A stretch of DNA of 64,000 bases from Pseudomonas wadenswilerensis (GCF_900497695.1 NZ_UIDD01000010.1:124001-188000); one strand, 5' to 3'; positions 7,184 through 16,335 are shown, counted from the first letter of the stretch. Notes: generated by a model not told the origin, from the sequence alone. Translations and numbers: made by a program.

Positions 7184-8848
7184 GTGGAACGCGAATACAT
7201 GGAATTCGACGTGGTCATTGTCGGCGCTGGCCCGGCTGGCCTGTCCGCCGCCTGCCGACTGAAGCAGAAGGCCGCCGAAGCCGGTAACGAAATCAGCGTC
7301 TGCGTGGTCGAGAAAGGCTCGGAAGTCGGCGCCCACATCCTCTCCGGTGCGGTGTTCGAACCGCGCGCCCTGAACGAACTGTTCCCGGACTGGAAAGAGC
7401 TCGGCGCCCCGCTCAACACCGAAGTCAAACGCGACGACATCTATGTGCTCAAGGATGCTGGCAGCTCGATCAAGGTCCCTGACCTGTTCGTGCCCAAGAC
7501 CATGCACAACGAGGGCAACTACATCATCTCCCTGGGCAACCTGTGCCGCTGGCTGGCCCAGCAGGCCGAGAACCTGGGCGTGGAAATCTACCCGGGCTTC
7601 GCCGCCCAGGAAGCGCTGTTCGACGAAAACGGCGTGGTCCGCGGGATCATCACCGGCGACCTGGGTGTCGACCGTGAAGGCAATCCCAAAGAAGGCCTGT
7701 ACACCCCGGGCATGGAGCTGCGCGGCAAGTACACCCTGTTCGCCGAAGGCTGCCGGGGCCATATCGGCAAGCAACTGATCAAGCGCTTCAACCTCGACAG
7801 TGAGTCCGACGTTCAGCACTACGGTATCGGCCTCAAGGAAATCTGGGAAGTCGACCCGTCCAAGCACGAGCAAGGCCTGGTGGTGCACACCGCCGGCTGG
7901 CCGCTGGACGTGATAAGCGCCGAGAACACCGGCGGCTCGTTCCTCTATCACCTGGAAAACAACCAGGTGGTGGTCGGCCTGATCGTCGACCTGTCCTACA
8001 GCAACGCCTACCTGTCGCCGTTCGATGAGTTCCAGCGCCTCAAGCACCACCCGGTGATCAGCAAGTACCTCGATGGCGGCAAACGCATCAGCTATGGCGC
8101 CCGCGCCATCAGCAAAGGCGGCCTGAACTCGCTGCCGAAGATGGTCTTCAACGGTGGCGCGCTGATCGGTTGTGACCTGGGTACCCTGAACTTCGCCAAG
8201 ATCAAGGGCAGCCACACCGCGATGAAGTCCGGCATGCTCGCCGCCGAAACGGTGGCCGACGCCCTGCTGGCCGGTAGCGAAGGCGGCGACCAGCTCAACG
8301 GCTACGTCGAAGCGTTCAAGGCCAGCTGGCTGCATGAAGAGTTGTTCGCCAGCCGTAACTTCGGCCCGGCCATGCACAAGTTCGGCCCGATCTTCGGTGC
8401 GGCGTTCAACTACGTCGACCAGAACTGGTTCGGCGGCAAGCTGCCGTTCACCCTGCGCGACACCAAGCCGGACTACGCGTGCCTGAAGCTGGCCGCCGAC
8501 TCGAAAAAAATCGACTATCCAAAACCGGATGGCAAGCTGAGCTTCGACAAGCTGAGCTCGGTGTTCCTCTCCAGCACCAACCATGAAGAAGAGCAGCCGT
8601 GCCACCTGAAACTGGCCGATGCAAGCATCCCGATCGGTACCAACCTGCCGCTGTACGACGAGCCGGCCCAGCGTTACTGCCCGGCAGGCGTGTACGAAGT
8701 GGTCACTCAGGAAGACGGCAGCAAGCGCTTCCAGATCAACGCCCAGAACTGCGTGCACTGCAAGACCTGTGACATCAAGGACCCTTCGCAGAACATCACC
8801 TGGGTCACCCCGGAAGGCGCCGGCGGCCCGACTTACCCGAACATGTAA
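7184..8848 (+). CDS. etfQO: Electron transfer flavoprotein-ubiquinone oxidoreductase
   Basis: 554 residues from a GTG at 7184. I prefer it because TAGGAGAG sits 6 bp upstream; a TTG at 7166 is also in frame. The enzyme is membrane-associated and passes electrons from ETF to ubiquinone. Residues 10-35 carry the FAD dinucleotide motif VVIVGAGPAGLSAACRL. The C-terminus holds the 4Fe-4S ligands: RYCPAGVYEV, then NCVHCKTCDIKDPSQNITW and the ending EGAGGPTYPNM. Length and order match the one-polypeptide bacterial form. It is divergent from etfBA, so both halves of the pathway can share regulation. Confidence 0.96.
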   Translation: MEREYMEFDVVIVGAGPAGLSAACRLKQKAAEAGNEISVCVVEKGSEVGAHILSGAVFEPRALNELFPDWKELGAPLNTEVKRDDIYVLKDAGSSIKVPDLFVPKTMHNEGNYIISLGNLCRWLAQQAENLGVEIYPGFAAQEALFDENGVVRGIITGDLGVDREGNPKEGLYTPGMELRGKYTLFAEGCRGHIGKQLIKRFNLDSESDVQHYGIGLKEIWEVDPSKHEQGLVVHTAGWPLDVISAENTGGSFLYHLENNQVVVGLIVDLSYSNAYLSPFDEFQRLKHHPVISKYLDGGKRISYGARAISKGGLNSLPKMVFNGGALIGCDLGTLNFAKIKGSHTAMKSGMLAAETVADALLAGSEGGDQLNGYVEAFKASWLHEELFASRNFGPAMHKFGPIFGAAFNYVDQNWFGGKLPFTLRDTKPDYACLKLAADSKKIDYPKPDGKLSFDKLSSVFLSSTNHEEEQPCHLKLADASIPIGTNLPLYDEPAQRYCPAGVYEVVTQEDGSKRFQINAQNCVHCKTCDIKDPSQNITWVTPEGAGGPTYPNM

Positions 8849-8865
8849 ATCTGCCGGTAAATAAA

Positions 8866-8899
8866 AAAGCCCCCTCGCCGTAGTGGCCAGGGGGCTTTT
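8866..8899. terminator. Bidirectional terminator between etfQO and the MFS gene
   Basis: The hairpin AAAAGCCCCCT (8866-8876) with AGGGGGCTTTT (8889-8899) has A-run and T-run flanks. It serves the convergent etfQO (stop 8848) and the MHS transporter gene (stop 8913). Confidence 0.85.
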
Positions 8900-8912
8900 C
8901 AATGGCCGCAAT

Positions 8913-10223
8913 TCAGCAGCGTACAGCTTCGTCTTCGAAGGTAGTCGCTTCTCGCGCACCGAAGTACATCGCCGTCAGCAAGCCCACCGCCCCCATGATC
9001 AGACAGAAGCCCACGCACACCCATGGGCTCCACGGCATCAGGGCAATCAGCAGCAACGGAGTGGTACTTGCCCACAAGGCGTAGGCAATGTTGTAGGTGA
9101 AGGAAATGCCCGACACCCGAATCTGCGCCGGGAACAACCCGACCATCACCGACGGCACGACCCCGACGACCCCACAGGCCAGTCCGGCCAGGGCGTAGGC
9201 CATGCCGGTCCAGCCCCAGCCACCGACCAGACTGGCATAGAGGCCGGCAATACCCAGTGGCAGCAGCAGGCTGTAGATCATCAAGGCACGCCAGGCGCCG
9301 ATACGGTCGACCAGCAAGCCTGCCAGCACGCAGCCGATATTGAGGAAGACGATGCCCATGCTGCTCAAGGCGAAGGTGTGCCCGGCGCTCATGCCAAAGC
9401 GCTGTTGCATCACCGTCGGGGTGATGACTACCAGCACCACCACCGCCGAGGTCAGCACGCAGGTGAGCAGCGCGGCCGGGATCAAGGCGCGGCGATGCTC
9501 GCGCAAGACAGTCCGCAGGGGGAATGCAGGCGGCTGGTCACGGCGCTCGCGCAAGGCCAGGAACACCGGCGTCTCGCTCAACCAGCGGCGCAGCCACACA
9601 CCGATCACGCCAAACACGCCGCCGAGCAGGAATGGATAGCGCCAGGCGTAATCGAGGATTTCCTGCGGGCTGAACAGTTGCGCCAGCGCCGTGGCGGTCA
9701 AGGCGCCGAGCAGGTAGCCGAAGGTCAGCCCCGCCTGCAGGAAGCCCAGGGCATAACCGCGCCGCCCGGCTGGCGCATGCTCGGCGACGAAGGTCCAGGC
9801 GCTTGGCACCTCGCCCCCTACCGCCGCGCCCTGAAGGATGCGCAAGGCCAAAAGGATCAGCGGCGCCGCGTAGCCGATATCGGCGTAGGTGGGCATCACG
9901 CCGATCAGCAGGCACGGCAAGGCCATCATCAGGATACTCAGGCTGAACACCCGCTTGCGTCCCAGGTGGTCGGCAAAATGGGCCATCAGGATGCCGCCCA
10001 GCGGCCGCGCCAGGTAACCGGTGACGAAGATGCCGAAGCTCTGCAGCAAACGCAGCCATTCGGGCATCTGCGGTGGGAAAAACAACTGGCTCAGGGTCAG
10101 GGCGAAGAACACGAAGATGATGAAATCGTAGATCTCCAGCGCCCCGCCCAGGGCTGCCAGGCCCAGGGTCTTGTGGTCGCTGCGCGACAGCCGCAGCGGG
10201 CGCGCAGGGTCAGTGGCAGTCAT
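8913..10223 (-). CDS. MFS transporter, metabolite:proton symporter (MHS) type
   Basis: 436 residues with about 12 hydrophobic segments. After a short cytoplasmic start, GGALEIYDFIIFVFFALTLS is TM1. GYLARPLGGILMAHFADHLGRKRVF is the MFS loop 2-3 signature. LLALRILQGAAVGGEVPSAWTFVAEHAPAGRRG is the MHS-type TM4-5 region. These features place it with KgtP/ProP/CitA-like permeases, which import organic acids, proline or betaine with protons. The substrate cannot be read from the sequence. No catabolic genes adjoin it. Confidence 0.85.
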   Translation of the reverse strand: MTATDPARPLRLSRSDHKTLGLAALGGALEIYDFIIFVFFALTLSQLFFPPQMPEWLRLLQSFGIFVTGYLARPLGGILMAHFADHLGRKRVFSLSILMMALPCLLIGVMPTYADIGYAAPLILLALRILQGAAVGGEVPSAWTFVAEHAPAGRRGYALGFLQAGLTFGYLLGALTATALAQLFSPQEILDYAWRYPFLLGGVFGVIGVWLRRWLSETPVFLALRERRDQPPAFPLRTVLREHRRALIPAALLTCVLTSAVVVLVVITPTVMQQRFGMSAGHTFALSSMGIVFLNIGCVLAGLLVDRIGAWRALMIYSLLLPLGIAGLYASLVGGWGWTGMAYALAGLACGVVGVVPSVMVGLFPAQIRVSGISFTYNIAYALWASTTPLLLIALMPWSPWVCVGFCLIMGAVGLLTAMYFGAREATTFEDEAVRC

Positions 10224-10331
10224 AGAGGTATCCGCAAGTGATCGGAGCCTGCGCGATCGCGCGCGTCAGGGCAAACGCCAGAGGATAGCAAAAGCCGCCC
10301 GGCCATACCCAGCGCAAAGGCCGGTCCAGGC

Positions 10332-10817
10332 TCAGGACTGACGGGAAAACGCGGTCTGGGCGAAGTTCATCCGCCGCGGGGCATAGCCCTGGAGGGGGGC
10401 GTGCTCGGGGATGCCGGGCAGGCGCCCGATCACTTGGGGCGAGTCGATGATGTTCATGAAGGACTGAATGGTCTCGTTGTCCGGGACCTTGGGCAGGCTG
10501 ATATTCACTGCCCGGCGCTGGCTGTCGGGAATCGAGGGGATCTTCAGATGTTGCGACTCGTACAACAAGGCGTGCTGGATCTGTGGATTGACCCGGCAAA
10601 ACCGCTCCAGGTCGACCCCGGCATGGCTGGCCAGGTCGATATTGCCCAGCAGCAGATTGAACGGTTGCAGTGCGCTCTGCACCAGACGCTGCAAATCTTC
10701 GAAGCTCTCGACCGGAGCGATGCGGTAATAGCCCATGCCATTGAGCATCCGCTCCAGTTGCAGCAACTGGTTTGGGTGCTCGTCGGCAATCAGGATCCGC
10801 AGCGATTTGTTCGGCAT
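10332..10817 (-). CDS. Receiver-like protein lacking the phosphoacceptor Asp
   Basis: 161 residues. The first 120 follow a CheY fold: LRILIADEHPNQLLQLERML keeps the acidic pocket (D12, E13). At the position of the phosphorylated Asp the sequence is LLLGNIDL, with Asn59 where Asp is expected. The usual Thr and Lys positions are not convincing either. It is therefore probably a pseudo-receiver that works by protein contact, not phosphorylation. There is no output domain, only a 35-residue tail (GYAPRRMNFAQTAFSRQ). The ribosome site is weak. No kinase gene is nearby. Confidence 0.65.
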   Translation of the reverse strand: MPNKSLRILIADEHPNQLLQLERMLNGMGYYRIAPVESFEDLQRLVQSALQPFNLLLGNIDLASHAGVDLERFCRVNPQIQHALLYESQHLKIPSIPDSQRRAVNISLPKVPDNETIQSFMNIIDSPQVIGRLPGIPEHAPLQGYAPRRMNFAQTAFSRQS

Positions 10818-10998
10818 CGTTTATGACCAAGGCTGAGAGCGTTAACGACGTTCCTTGACCATACTGCGCCAGATCATCAATTGCAGGCTATTGGCGGGCA
10901 CTTCGCCAGATAAAGGGTCTTTACTGATAGTTGTCGGGAAATCGACATAAATCAAGCAACGCCTCTACGGAATTTTCACAAATTCCCACGCACACCGC

Positions 10999-11499
10999 CT
11001 ACTGCGACTCCCAATCGCGCATGCGCAGCCGGCAGTGTTTCATGGCGTTAACAATATGTTTTTCCACCACACTGCGCGAAATACCCAGGCGCTCGGCGAT
11101 CTGCGGATGCGACAAGCCATCGAGCTTGCGCAACAGGAAACTTTCGCGGCACGGCTGGCTGAGTTCGGCCAGGGCGCGCTGCATCAACTCCAGGCGCTGG
11201 TTCAGGTCCATGCTCTGGGACGGCGCGGGGGAAAAGAAACGTTCATCGCTGTCGAGCACTTCAAGCGGCTCGACCTGACGCAGCAGGCCACGCCGATGGC
11301 CATCGATCACCAGGTTCAGGGCTGTGCGGTAGAGAAACGCCCGCGGGTGTTCGATTTCACTGCCACCGCTGCGTTCAAGCACGCGGATGTAGGCATCGTG
11401 AGCAATGTCTTCGGCTGCCTGCCGATTTCCCAGACGAGCACAAAGGAAACTCACCAGTTCGCGATAGTAGTTTTCCAACACAGCACCTGACCGCGACAT
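10999..11499 (-). CDS. FecI-type ECF sigma factor without adjacent anti-sigma gene
   Basis: 166 residues. Region 2 reads YYRELVSFLCARLGNRQAAEDIAHDAYIRVL and HPRAFLYRTALNLVIDGHRR. Region 4 reads LAELSQPCRESFLLRKLDGLSHPQIAERLGISRSVVEKHIVNAMKHCR, typical of iron-starvation sigma factors of the FecI family. These normally sit in a sigma/FecR/TonB-receptor cassette. Here no fecR or receptor gene follows; the next gene downstream on the same strand is the pseudo-receiver. The divergent neighbour is pvdR. An AT-rich Fur-like site lies in the shared upstream region. Confidence 0.88.
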   Translation of the reverse strand: MSRSGAVLENYYRELVSFLCARLGNRQAAEDIAHDAYIRVLERSGGSEIEHPRAFLYRTALNLVIDGHRRGLLRQVEPLEVLDSDERFFSPAPSQSMDLNQRLELMQRALAELSQPCRESFLLRKLDGLSHPQIAERLGISRSVVEKHIVNAMKHCRLRMRDWESQ

Positions 11500-11550
11500 C
11501 GAAGGGAATTCTCTGACTCAAGGGTGAGCGGATAAGGATGATGGCAGTAT

Positions 11551-11577
11551 GCAATAATACAAATTATAATTATTCTC
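11551..11577. promoter_or_regulatory. Candidate Fur box upstream of the ECF sigma gene
   Basis: A run of hexamers close to GATAAT (AATAAT, TATAAT, then TATTCTC) sits in an otherwise GC-rich gap, 52 bp upstream of the sigma factor start and about 130 bp upstream of pvdR. Iron-starvation sigma genes are usually repressed by Fur-Fe2+. The match is imperfect, so this is a candidate only. Confidence 0.45.
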
Positions 11578-11600
11578 AGCAAGCTCAGAACCATTCCCGG

Positions 11601-11624
11601 TAAATTCTGCGCTAATCACCTCGT
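11601..11624 (+). promoter_or_regulatory. PvdS-dependent promoter (IS box) of pvdRT-opmQ
   Basis: TAAAT (11601-11605), 16 bp, CGT (11622-11624) matches the -35/-10 pattern recognised by the pyoverdine sigma factor PvdS, 82 bp upstream of the pvdR start codon. The leader between holds a small hairpin (CCTGTCG/CGACAGG near 11643-11664). Confidence 0.75.
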
Positions 11625-11705
11625 TTATCTGGGAGCTTCCCGTGCCTGTCGTGATAGGGCGACAGGCTGTAGTCACGGGCCACTCTTTCTGGCTGGAAAC
11701 CCCGC

Positions 11706-12884
11706 ATGAGACGCTTCTCCAACACCCGTCGCCTGTTGCTCTGCGGCCTGGGCCTGCTCAGCCTGGGCGCCCTGCTCGCCTGGAAAACCCTGCCCACTGG
11801 CGGCGACCCGCACAGCACGGTAGCAGTGACCCGCGGCGATATCGAAAGCAGTGTCACCGCCCTGGGCACTCTGCAACCCAGGCGCTACGTAGATGTCGGT
11901 GCGCAAGCGTCCGGACAAATCCGCAAGCTGCATGTAGAAGTGGGCGATCAGGTCAAGGAAGGTCAATTGCTGGTGGAAATCGATCCCTCGACCCAGCAGG
12001 CAAAACTCGATGCCGGGCGTTTCTCGATCGACAACCTCAAGGCCCAGCTCGATGAGCAGAAAGCCCAGTACCAACTGGCCGAGCAACAGTACCAGCGCCA
12101 ACGCCACCTGGCTGCCGGGGGCGCGACCCGCAATGAAGACGTGCAAAGCGCCCAGGCCCAGCTCAAGGTGACCCAGGCGCGCATCGACATGTACCGCGCA
12201 CAGATCCGCCAGGCACAGGCCAACCTGCGTAGCGACGAAGCCGAACTGGGGTACACGCGGATCTACGCACCGATGTCCGGCACCGTGGTCGCCGTTGATG
12301 CCCGCGAAGGCCAGACCCTCAACGCCCAGCAGCAAACTCCGCTGATCCTGCGCATTGCCAAGTTATCGCCGATGACCGTATGGGCTCAGGTCTCCGAAGC
12401 CGATATCGGTCATGTCAAACCTGGCATGCCGGCCTACTTCACCACCCTGGCCGGCGGCAAGCGCCGCTGGACCAGCAACGTGCGGCAAATCCTGCCGGTG
12501 CCGCCAAAACCCCTGGACCAGTCCAGCCAGGGCGGCGGCAGTCCGAACAGTTCCAGTGGCAGTGGCGCCAGCAGCAAAGTGGTGCTGTACACCGTGTTGC
12601 TTGATGTCGACAACCCGGACAACGCCCTGATGGCGGAGATGACCACCCAGGTGTTCTTTGTCGCCGGGCAGGCCAGCAAGGTCCTGACGGTGCCGGTAGC
12701 GGCACTGGATGAACACGCCGATGGCAATGACCTGCGCATCGCCCAGGTGCTCGACAGCAACGGCAAGGTCAACCAGCGCCAGGTGCGCACCGGATTGAGC
12801 GACCGCCTGCGGGTGCAGGTGCTCGACGGCCTGGCCGAAGGCGAGCGCCTGCTGATCGGCGCACCTGCCGCGAGCGGGGGTTGA
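11706..12884 (+). CDS. pvdR: Pyoverdine efflux, periplasmic adaptor subunit
   Basis: 392 residues, a MacA-like membrane fusion protein. Residues 5-27 form an inner-membrane anchor (RRLLLCGLGLLSLGALLAW). TVAVTRGDIESSVTALGTLQ starts the barrel. GQIRKLHVEVGDQVKEGQLL is the first lipoyl half-motif. A long hairpin (about residues 105-175, LKAQLDEQKAQYQLAEQQY onwards) comes next. YTRIYAPMSGTVVAVDAREGQTL is the second lipoyl half. With PvdT and OpmQ it forms the pump that secretes or recycles pyoverdine. Its stop abuts the pvdT start (12884/12885). A PvdS box precedes it. Confidence 0.92.
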   Translation: MRRFSNTRRLLLCGLGLLSLGALLAWKTLPTGGDPHSTVAVTRGDIESSVTALGTLQPRRYVDVGAQASGQIRKLHVEVGDQVKEGQLLVEIDPSTQQAKLDAGRFSIDNLKAQLDEQKAQYQLAEQQYQRQRHLAAGGATRNEDVQSAQAQLKVTQARIDMYRAQIRQAQANLRSDEAELGYTRIYAPMSGTVVAVDAREGQTLNAQQQTPLILRIAKLSPMTVWAQVSEADIGHVKPGMPAYFTTLAGGKRRWTSNVRQILPVPPKPLDQSSQGGGSPNSSSGSGASSKVVLYTVLLDVDNPDNALMAEMTTQVFFVAGQASKVLTVPVAALDEHADGNDLRIAQVLDSNGKVNQRQVRTGLSDRLRVQVLDGLAEGERLLIGAPAASGG

Positions 12885-14852
12885 ATGTCCACTCCCCTGA
12901 TTGAACTGCGCGATATCCGCAAGTCCTATGGCGGCGTCGATACGCCCAAGGTTGAGGTGGTCCGCGGCATCAGCCTGGCCATTCACCCCGGCGAGTTCGT
13001 TGCCATTGTCGGCGCCTCCGGCTCCGGCAAGTCGACACTGATGAACATCCTCGGCTGCCTGGACCGCCCCACTTCGGGCAACTATTACTTCGCCGGCAAG
13101 GACGTCGCCGAGCTCGACAGTGATGAGCTGGCCTGGCTGCGCCGCGAAGCTTTCGGTTTCGTCTTCCAGGGTTATCACCTGATTGCCTCGGGTTCGGCGC
13201 AGGAGAACGTCGAGATGCCGGCGATCTACGCCGGCACGCCCGCCGTCGAGCGCCATGCCCGCGCCGCTGCCTTGCTCGACCGCCTGGGCCTGGCCAGCCG
13301 TACCGGCAACCGTCCGCACCAATTATCCGGCGGCCAGCAGCAACGGGTGTCGATTGCCCGTGCGCTGATGAACGGCGGACACATCATCCTTGCCGACGAA
13401 CCGACCGGCGCGCTGGACAGCCAGAGCGGTGCCGAGGTCATGGCTCTGCTTGACGAACTGGCCAGTCAGGGTCATGTGGTGATCCTGATTACCCACGACC
13501 GCGAAGTTGCAGCGCGGGCCAACCGGGTCATCGAGATTCGTGACGGCCTGGTGCTCAGTGACTCGGCGGCATCGCAAAACAGCCCTGCCCCCACCGCCCC
13601 TGGCTTGCAGGCCGAAGACCTGCGCCAGCGCCTGGATCAGGGCGCAACCGCAAGCGGCGCCTGGAAAGGCGAGCTGGTCGAAGCCCTGCAGGCGGCGTGG
13701 CGGATCATGTGGATCAACCGCTTCCGTACTGCCCTGACCCTGCTCGGAATCGTCATCGGCGTAGCCTCGGTGGTGGTCATGCTGGCGGTCGGCGAAGGCA
13801 GCAAGCGCCAGGTCATGGCGCAGATGGCCGCCTTCGGCTCGAACATCCTTTATCTCAGCGGCAGCGCGCCCACCTTGCGCGAACCGGCTGGCGTCATCAC
13901 CCTCAATGACGTTGCCGCGGTGTCCAGCCTACCCCAGGTGAAGATGATCATGCCGGTGATCGGCAACTCGTTGATGGTGCGCTACGGCAACAACAACCAG
14001 CAGTTCTATGTCGGCGGCAACAACACCTACTTCTCCGAGATCTTCAACTGGCCGGTGGTCGAGGGCAGCTTCTTCACCGAAGCCGACGAACAGAGCGCGG
14101 CGGCCGTGGCGGTCATCGGCCAGAAGGTGCGCGAGAAACTCTTCGGTGCCGGTATTGATCCCATCGGCCAGTACATCCTGGTCGAGAACGTGCCCTTCCA
14201 GGTGGTAGGCATTCTCGCCGGCAAAGGCGCAAGCTCGGGCGATCAGGACAGCGACGAGCGTATCGTGGTGCCCTACTCGGCCGCCGCCATCCGCCTGTTC
14301 GGCAGCCGCGACCCGGAGTACGTGACCATCGCCGCCGCCGATTCACGCCGGGTTGCCGACACCGAAGCGGCCATCGACCGCTTGATGCGCAAGCTCCACC
14401 ACGGCAAGCACGACTACGAACTGACCAACGATGCCGCACTGATCCAGGCTGAAGCGCGCACCCAGAACAGCCTGTCACTGATGCTTGGCTCGATCGCCGC
14501 GATCTCGTTGCTGGTCGGCGGCATCGGGGTGATGAACATCATGTTGATGACCGTGCGCGAGCGCACCCGCGAGATCGGTATCCGCATGGCCACCGGTGCG
14601 CGCCAGCGCGACATACTGCGCCAGTTCCTCAGTGAAGCGGTGCTGCTGTCGATGGTCGGCGGCGTCACCGGCATTGCCCTGGCGCTGTTGATTGGCGGCG
14701 TGTTGCTCCTGGCCGATATTGCCGTGGCCTTCTCCTTGCCCGCCGTGCTCGGCGCCTTTGCCTGTGCAGTGATCACCGGCGTGGTGTTTGGTTTCATGCC
14801 GGCCCGCAAAGCCGCCCGCCTCGACCCGGTCAAAGCCCTAACCAGCGAATAA
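12885..14852 (+). CDS. pvdT: Pyoverdine efflux, MacB-like ABC transporter
   Basis: 655 residues, ATPase fused to permease as in MacB. Walker A is GASGSGKST (about 45-53), the signature HQLSGGQQQRVSIARAL, and Walker B IILADEPTGALD. After a linker (about 230-265), TM1 is FRTALTLLGIVIGVASVVVM. A large periplasmic domain follows, then three TMs near the C-terminus: LMLGSIAAISLLVGGIGVMNIM, SEAVLLSMVGGVTGIALALL and a last segment before FGFMPARKAARLDPVKAL. It energises export through PvdR and OpmQ. It is separated from opmQ by 3 bp and is clearly one operon. Confidence 0.94.
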   Translation: MSTPLIELRDIRKSYGGVDTPKVEVVRGISLAIHPGEFVAIVGASGSGKSTLMNILGCLDRPTSGNYYFAGKDVAELDSDELAWLRREAFGFVFQGYHLIASGSAQENVEMPAIYAGTPAVERHARAAALLDRLGLASRTGNRPHQLSGGQQQRVSIARALMNGGHIILADEPTGALDSQSGAEVMALLDELASQGHVVILITHDREVAARANRVIEIRDGLVLSDSAASQNSPAPTAPGLQAEDLRQRLDQGATASGAWKGELVEALQAAWRIMWINRFRTALTLLGIVIGVASVVVMLAVGEGSKRQVMAQMAAFGSNILYLSGSAPTLREPAGVITLNDVAAVSSLPQVKMIMPVIGNSLMVRYGNNNQQFYVGGNNTYFSEIFNWPVVEGSFFTEADEQSAAAVAVIGQKVREKLFGAGIDPIGQYILVENVPFQVVGILAGKGASSGDQDSDERIVVPYSAAAIRLFGSRDPEYVTIAAADSRRVADTEAAIDRLMRKLHHGKHDYELTNDAALIQAEARTQNSLSLMLGSIAAISLLVGGIGVMNIMLMTVRERTREIGIRMATGARQRDILRQFLSEAVLLSMVGGVTGIALALLIGGVLLLADIAVAFSLPAVLGAFACAVITGVVFGFMPARKAARLDPVKALTSE

Positions 14853-14855
14853 TCC

Positions 14856-16256
14856 ATGAACCTGCCCAGCCGTCTCAGTTTCCTGTCGATCAGTTTGGTG
14901 CTTGCCGCCTGCACGTCGACCGCCCCTACACTTTCGAGCGGCCTGCAGGCGCCAGCGCAGTGGCAAGGCCAGGCGACCAGCACCCCGCTGCCCCACGAGA
15001 ACTGGTGGCGGCAGTTCTCCAGCCCCGCGCTTGATCAACTGATCGAACAGGCCAGGCGCAACAGCTTCGACCTGGCCGCTGCCGCAGCGCGTATTCGCCA
15101 GGCCCAGGCTTCGGCGGTCATTGCCGGCGCGCCGTTGTTGCCCGAGCTCAAGTTCGGCCTCGATGCCAGACGCCAACGCCTGCTGCATGGCAACGGCTTC
15201 GACCAGCTCGATGCCAGCAGTCGCGAACGCACCAGCACCTCGTTCGGCACCCGCTTGAGCGCCAGCTACGAAGTGGACTTCTGGGGCGGCAAGACTGCCG
15301 CACGCGACAGCGCCCTGTTCAACCTGGATGCCAGCCGTTTCGATCGCCAGACCGTCGAACTGACCCTGCTCAGCGGCGTCGCCAACAGCTACCTGCAGAG
15401 CCTGGCCCTGCGAGAACAGGTGCATATTGCCCGCCTCAATCTGAGTAATGCCGAGGATGTCCTGCGCCTGGTCGAAACCCGCTATCAATCCGGCTCGGCC
15501 ACCGCCCTGGAACTGGCCCAGCAACGCAGCCTGGTTGCCGGCCAGCAACGCCAGGTACCACTGTTCGAGCAGCAGTTGCAGGAGGCGCGCATCACCCTGG
15601 CGACCTTGCTCGGCGAGCCGGTGCAGGCGCTGCCCGCCCTTGAAGAATCGATCACCCGCCTGAACTGGCCGCAAATCGGCAGCGGGGTGCCCAGCGAGCT
15701 GCTTAGCCGCCGTCCGGATATTGCCACCGCCGAAGCCAGCCTGGCCGCCGCCCAGGCAGACGTGCGGGTGGCCCGCGCGGCGATGCTGCCGAGCCTGACC
15801 CTGGGCGCCGACCTGGGTTCAGGCGCCGATACCTTTGCCCAGGTGATGCGTAGCCCCTACTACACCTTGAGTGCCGGGTTGGCTGCGCCGATCTTCAACA
15901 ACGGCCGCTTGCGCGCCGAACGCGACAAAGCCCGCGCCAAGCAGGATGAACTGCTGGAGAATTACCGCAGCAGCATCATCAACGGCTTTGCCGATGTCGA
16001 AAGGGCCATCAATGGCATCAGTGGCGTCGACCAGCAGCGCCAGTCGCAGGATGAGGAAGTGGAGCAGGCGCAGATCGCTTTCAGACTGTCTGAGCGCCGC
16101 TACCAGGCGGGTGCCGAGACCCTGCTGACAGTACTGGAAACCCAACGCACGCTGTATCAAGCCCAGGACCAGCAGGTACAACTGCGCCTGGCCCGGTTGC
16201 AAGGCAGCGTGGCGCTGTACAAGGCATTAGGTGGCGGATGGCAGGTGGTTCGCTAA
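14856..16256 (+). CDS. opmQ: Outer-membrane factor of the pyoverdine pump
   Basis: 466 residues, a TolC/NodT-family lipoprotein. The lipobox is LVLAAC (Cys 19). ENWWRQFSSPALDQLIEQA is the usual NodT start. Two repeats of the OEP domain follow, with hallmark sequences YEVDFWGG, SGVANSYLQSLALREQ, LLSRRPDIATAEASLAAAQADVRVARA and APIFNNGRLRAERDKA. It provides the outer-membrane duct for PvdRT. Last gene of the operon; a REP-like hairpin and the convergent pvdP follow. Confidence 0.92.
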   Translation: MNLPSRLSFLSISLVLAACTSTAPTLSSGLQAPAQWQGQATSTPLPHENWWRQFSSPALDQLIEQARRNSFDLAAAAARIRQAQASAVIAGAPLLPELKFGLDARRQRLLHGNGFDQLDASSRERTSTSFGTRLSASYEVDFWGGKTAARDSALFNLDASRFDRQTVELTLLSGVANSYLQSLALREQVHIARLNLSNAEDVLRLVETRYQSGSATALELAQQRSLVAGQQRQVPLFEQQLQEARITLATLLGEPVQALPALEESITRLNWPQIGSGVPSELLSRRPDIATAEASLAAAQADVRVARAAMLPSLTLGADLGSGADTFAQVMRSPYYTLSAGLAAPIFNNGRLRAERDKARAKQDELLENYRSSIINGFADVERAINGISGVDQQRQSQDEEVEQAQIAFRLSERRYQAGAETLLTVLETQRTLYQAQDQQVQLRLARLQGSVALYKALGGGWQVVR

Positions 16257-16281
16257 ATCATTGACCTGCCTGCACAAACCC

Positions 16282-16323
16282 TGTGGGAGCCGGCCTTGCC
16301 GGCGATGGCCTGCAAAGCAGGCC
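16282..16323. repeat. REP-like hairpin between opmQ and pvdP
   Basis: TGTGGGAGCCGGCCTTGCCGGCGATGG (16282-16308) is a Pseudomonas REP unit with the palindrome GCCGGCCTTGCCGGC. It is followed by a second small stem GGCCTGC-AAA-GCAGGCC (16307-16323). Placed between convergent genes, it may also help terminate transcription. Confidence 0.7.
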
Positions 16324-16335
16324 CAACACAAGGAA

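Noticed and set aside
6902..8959. A 685-codon frame antisense to etfQO
   Set aside because: It covers a strong conserved gene and both its promoter and terminator; there is no plausible ribosome site or domain.
10210..10830. A 206-codon frame overlapping the pseudo-receiver gene on the same strand
   Set aside because: The 161-codon frame has a CheY-like fold; the longer frame is Arg/Pro/Ala-rich and without recognisable structure.
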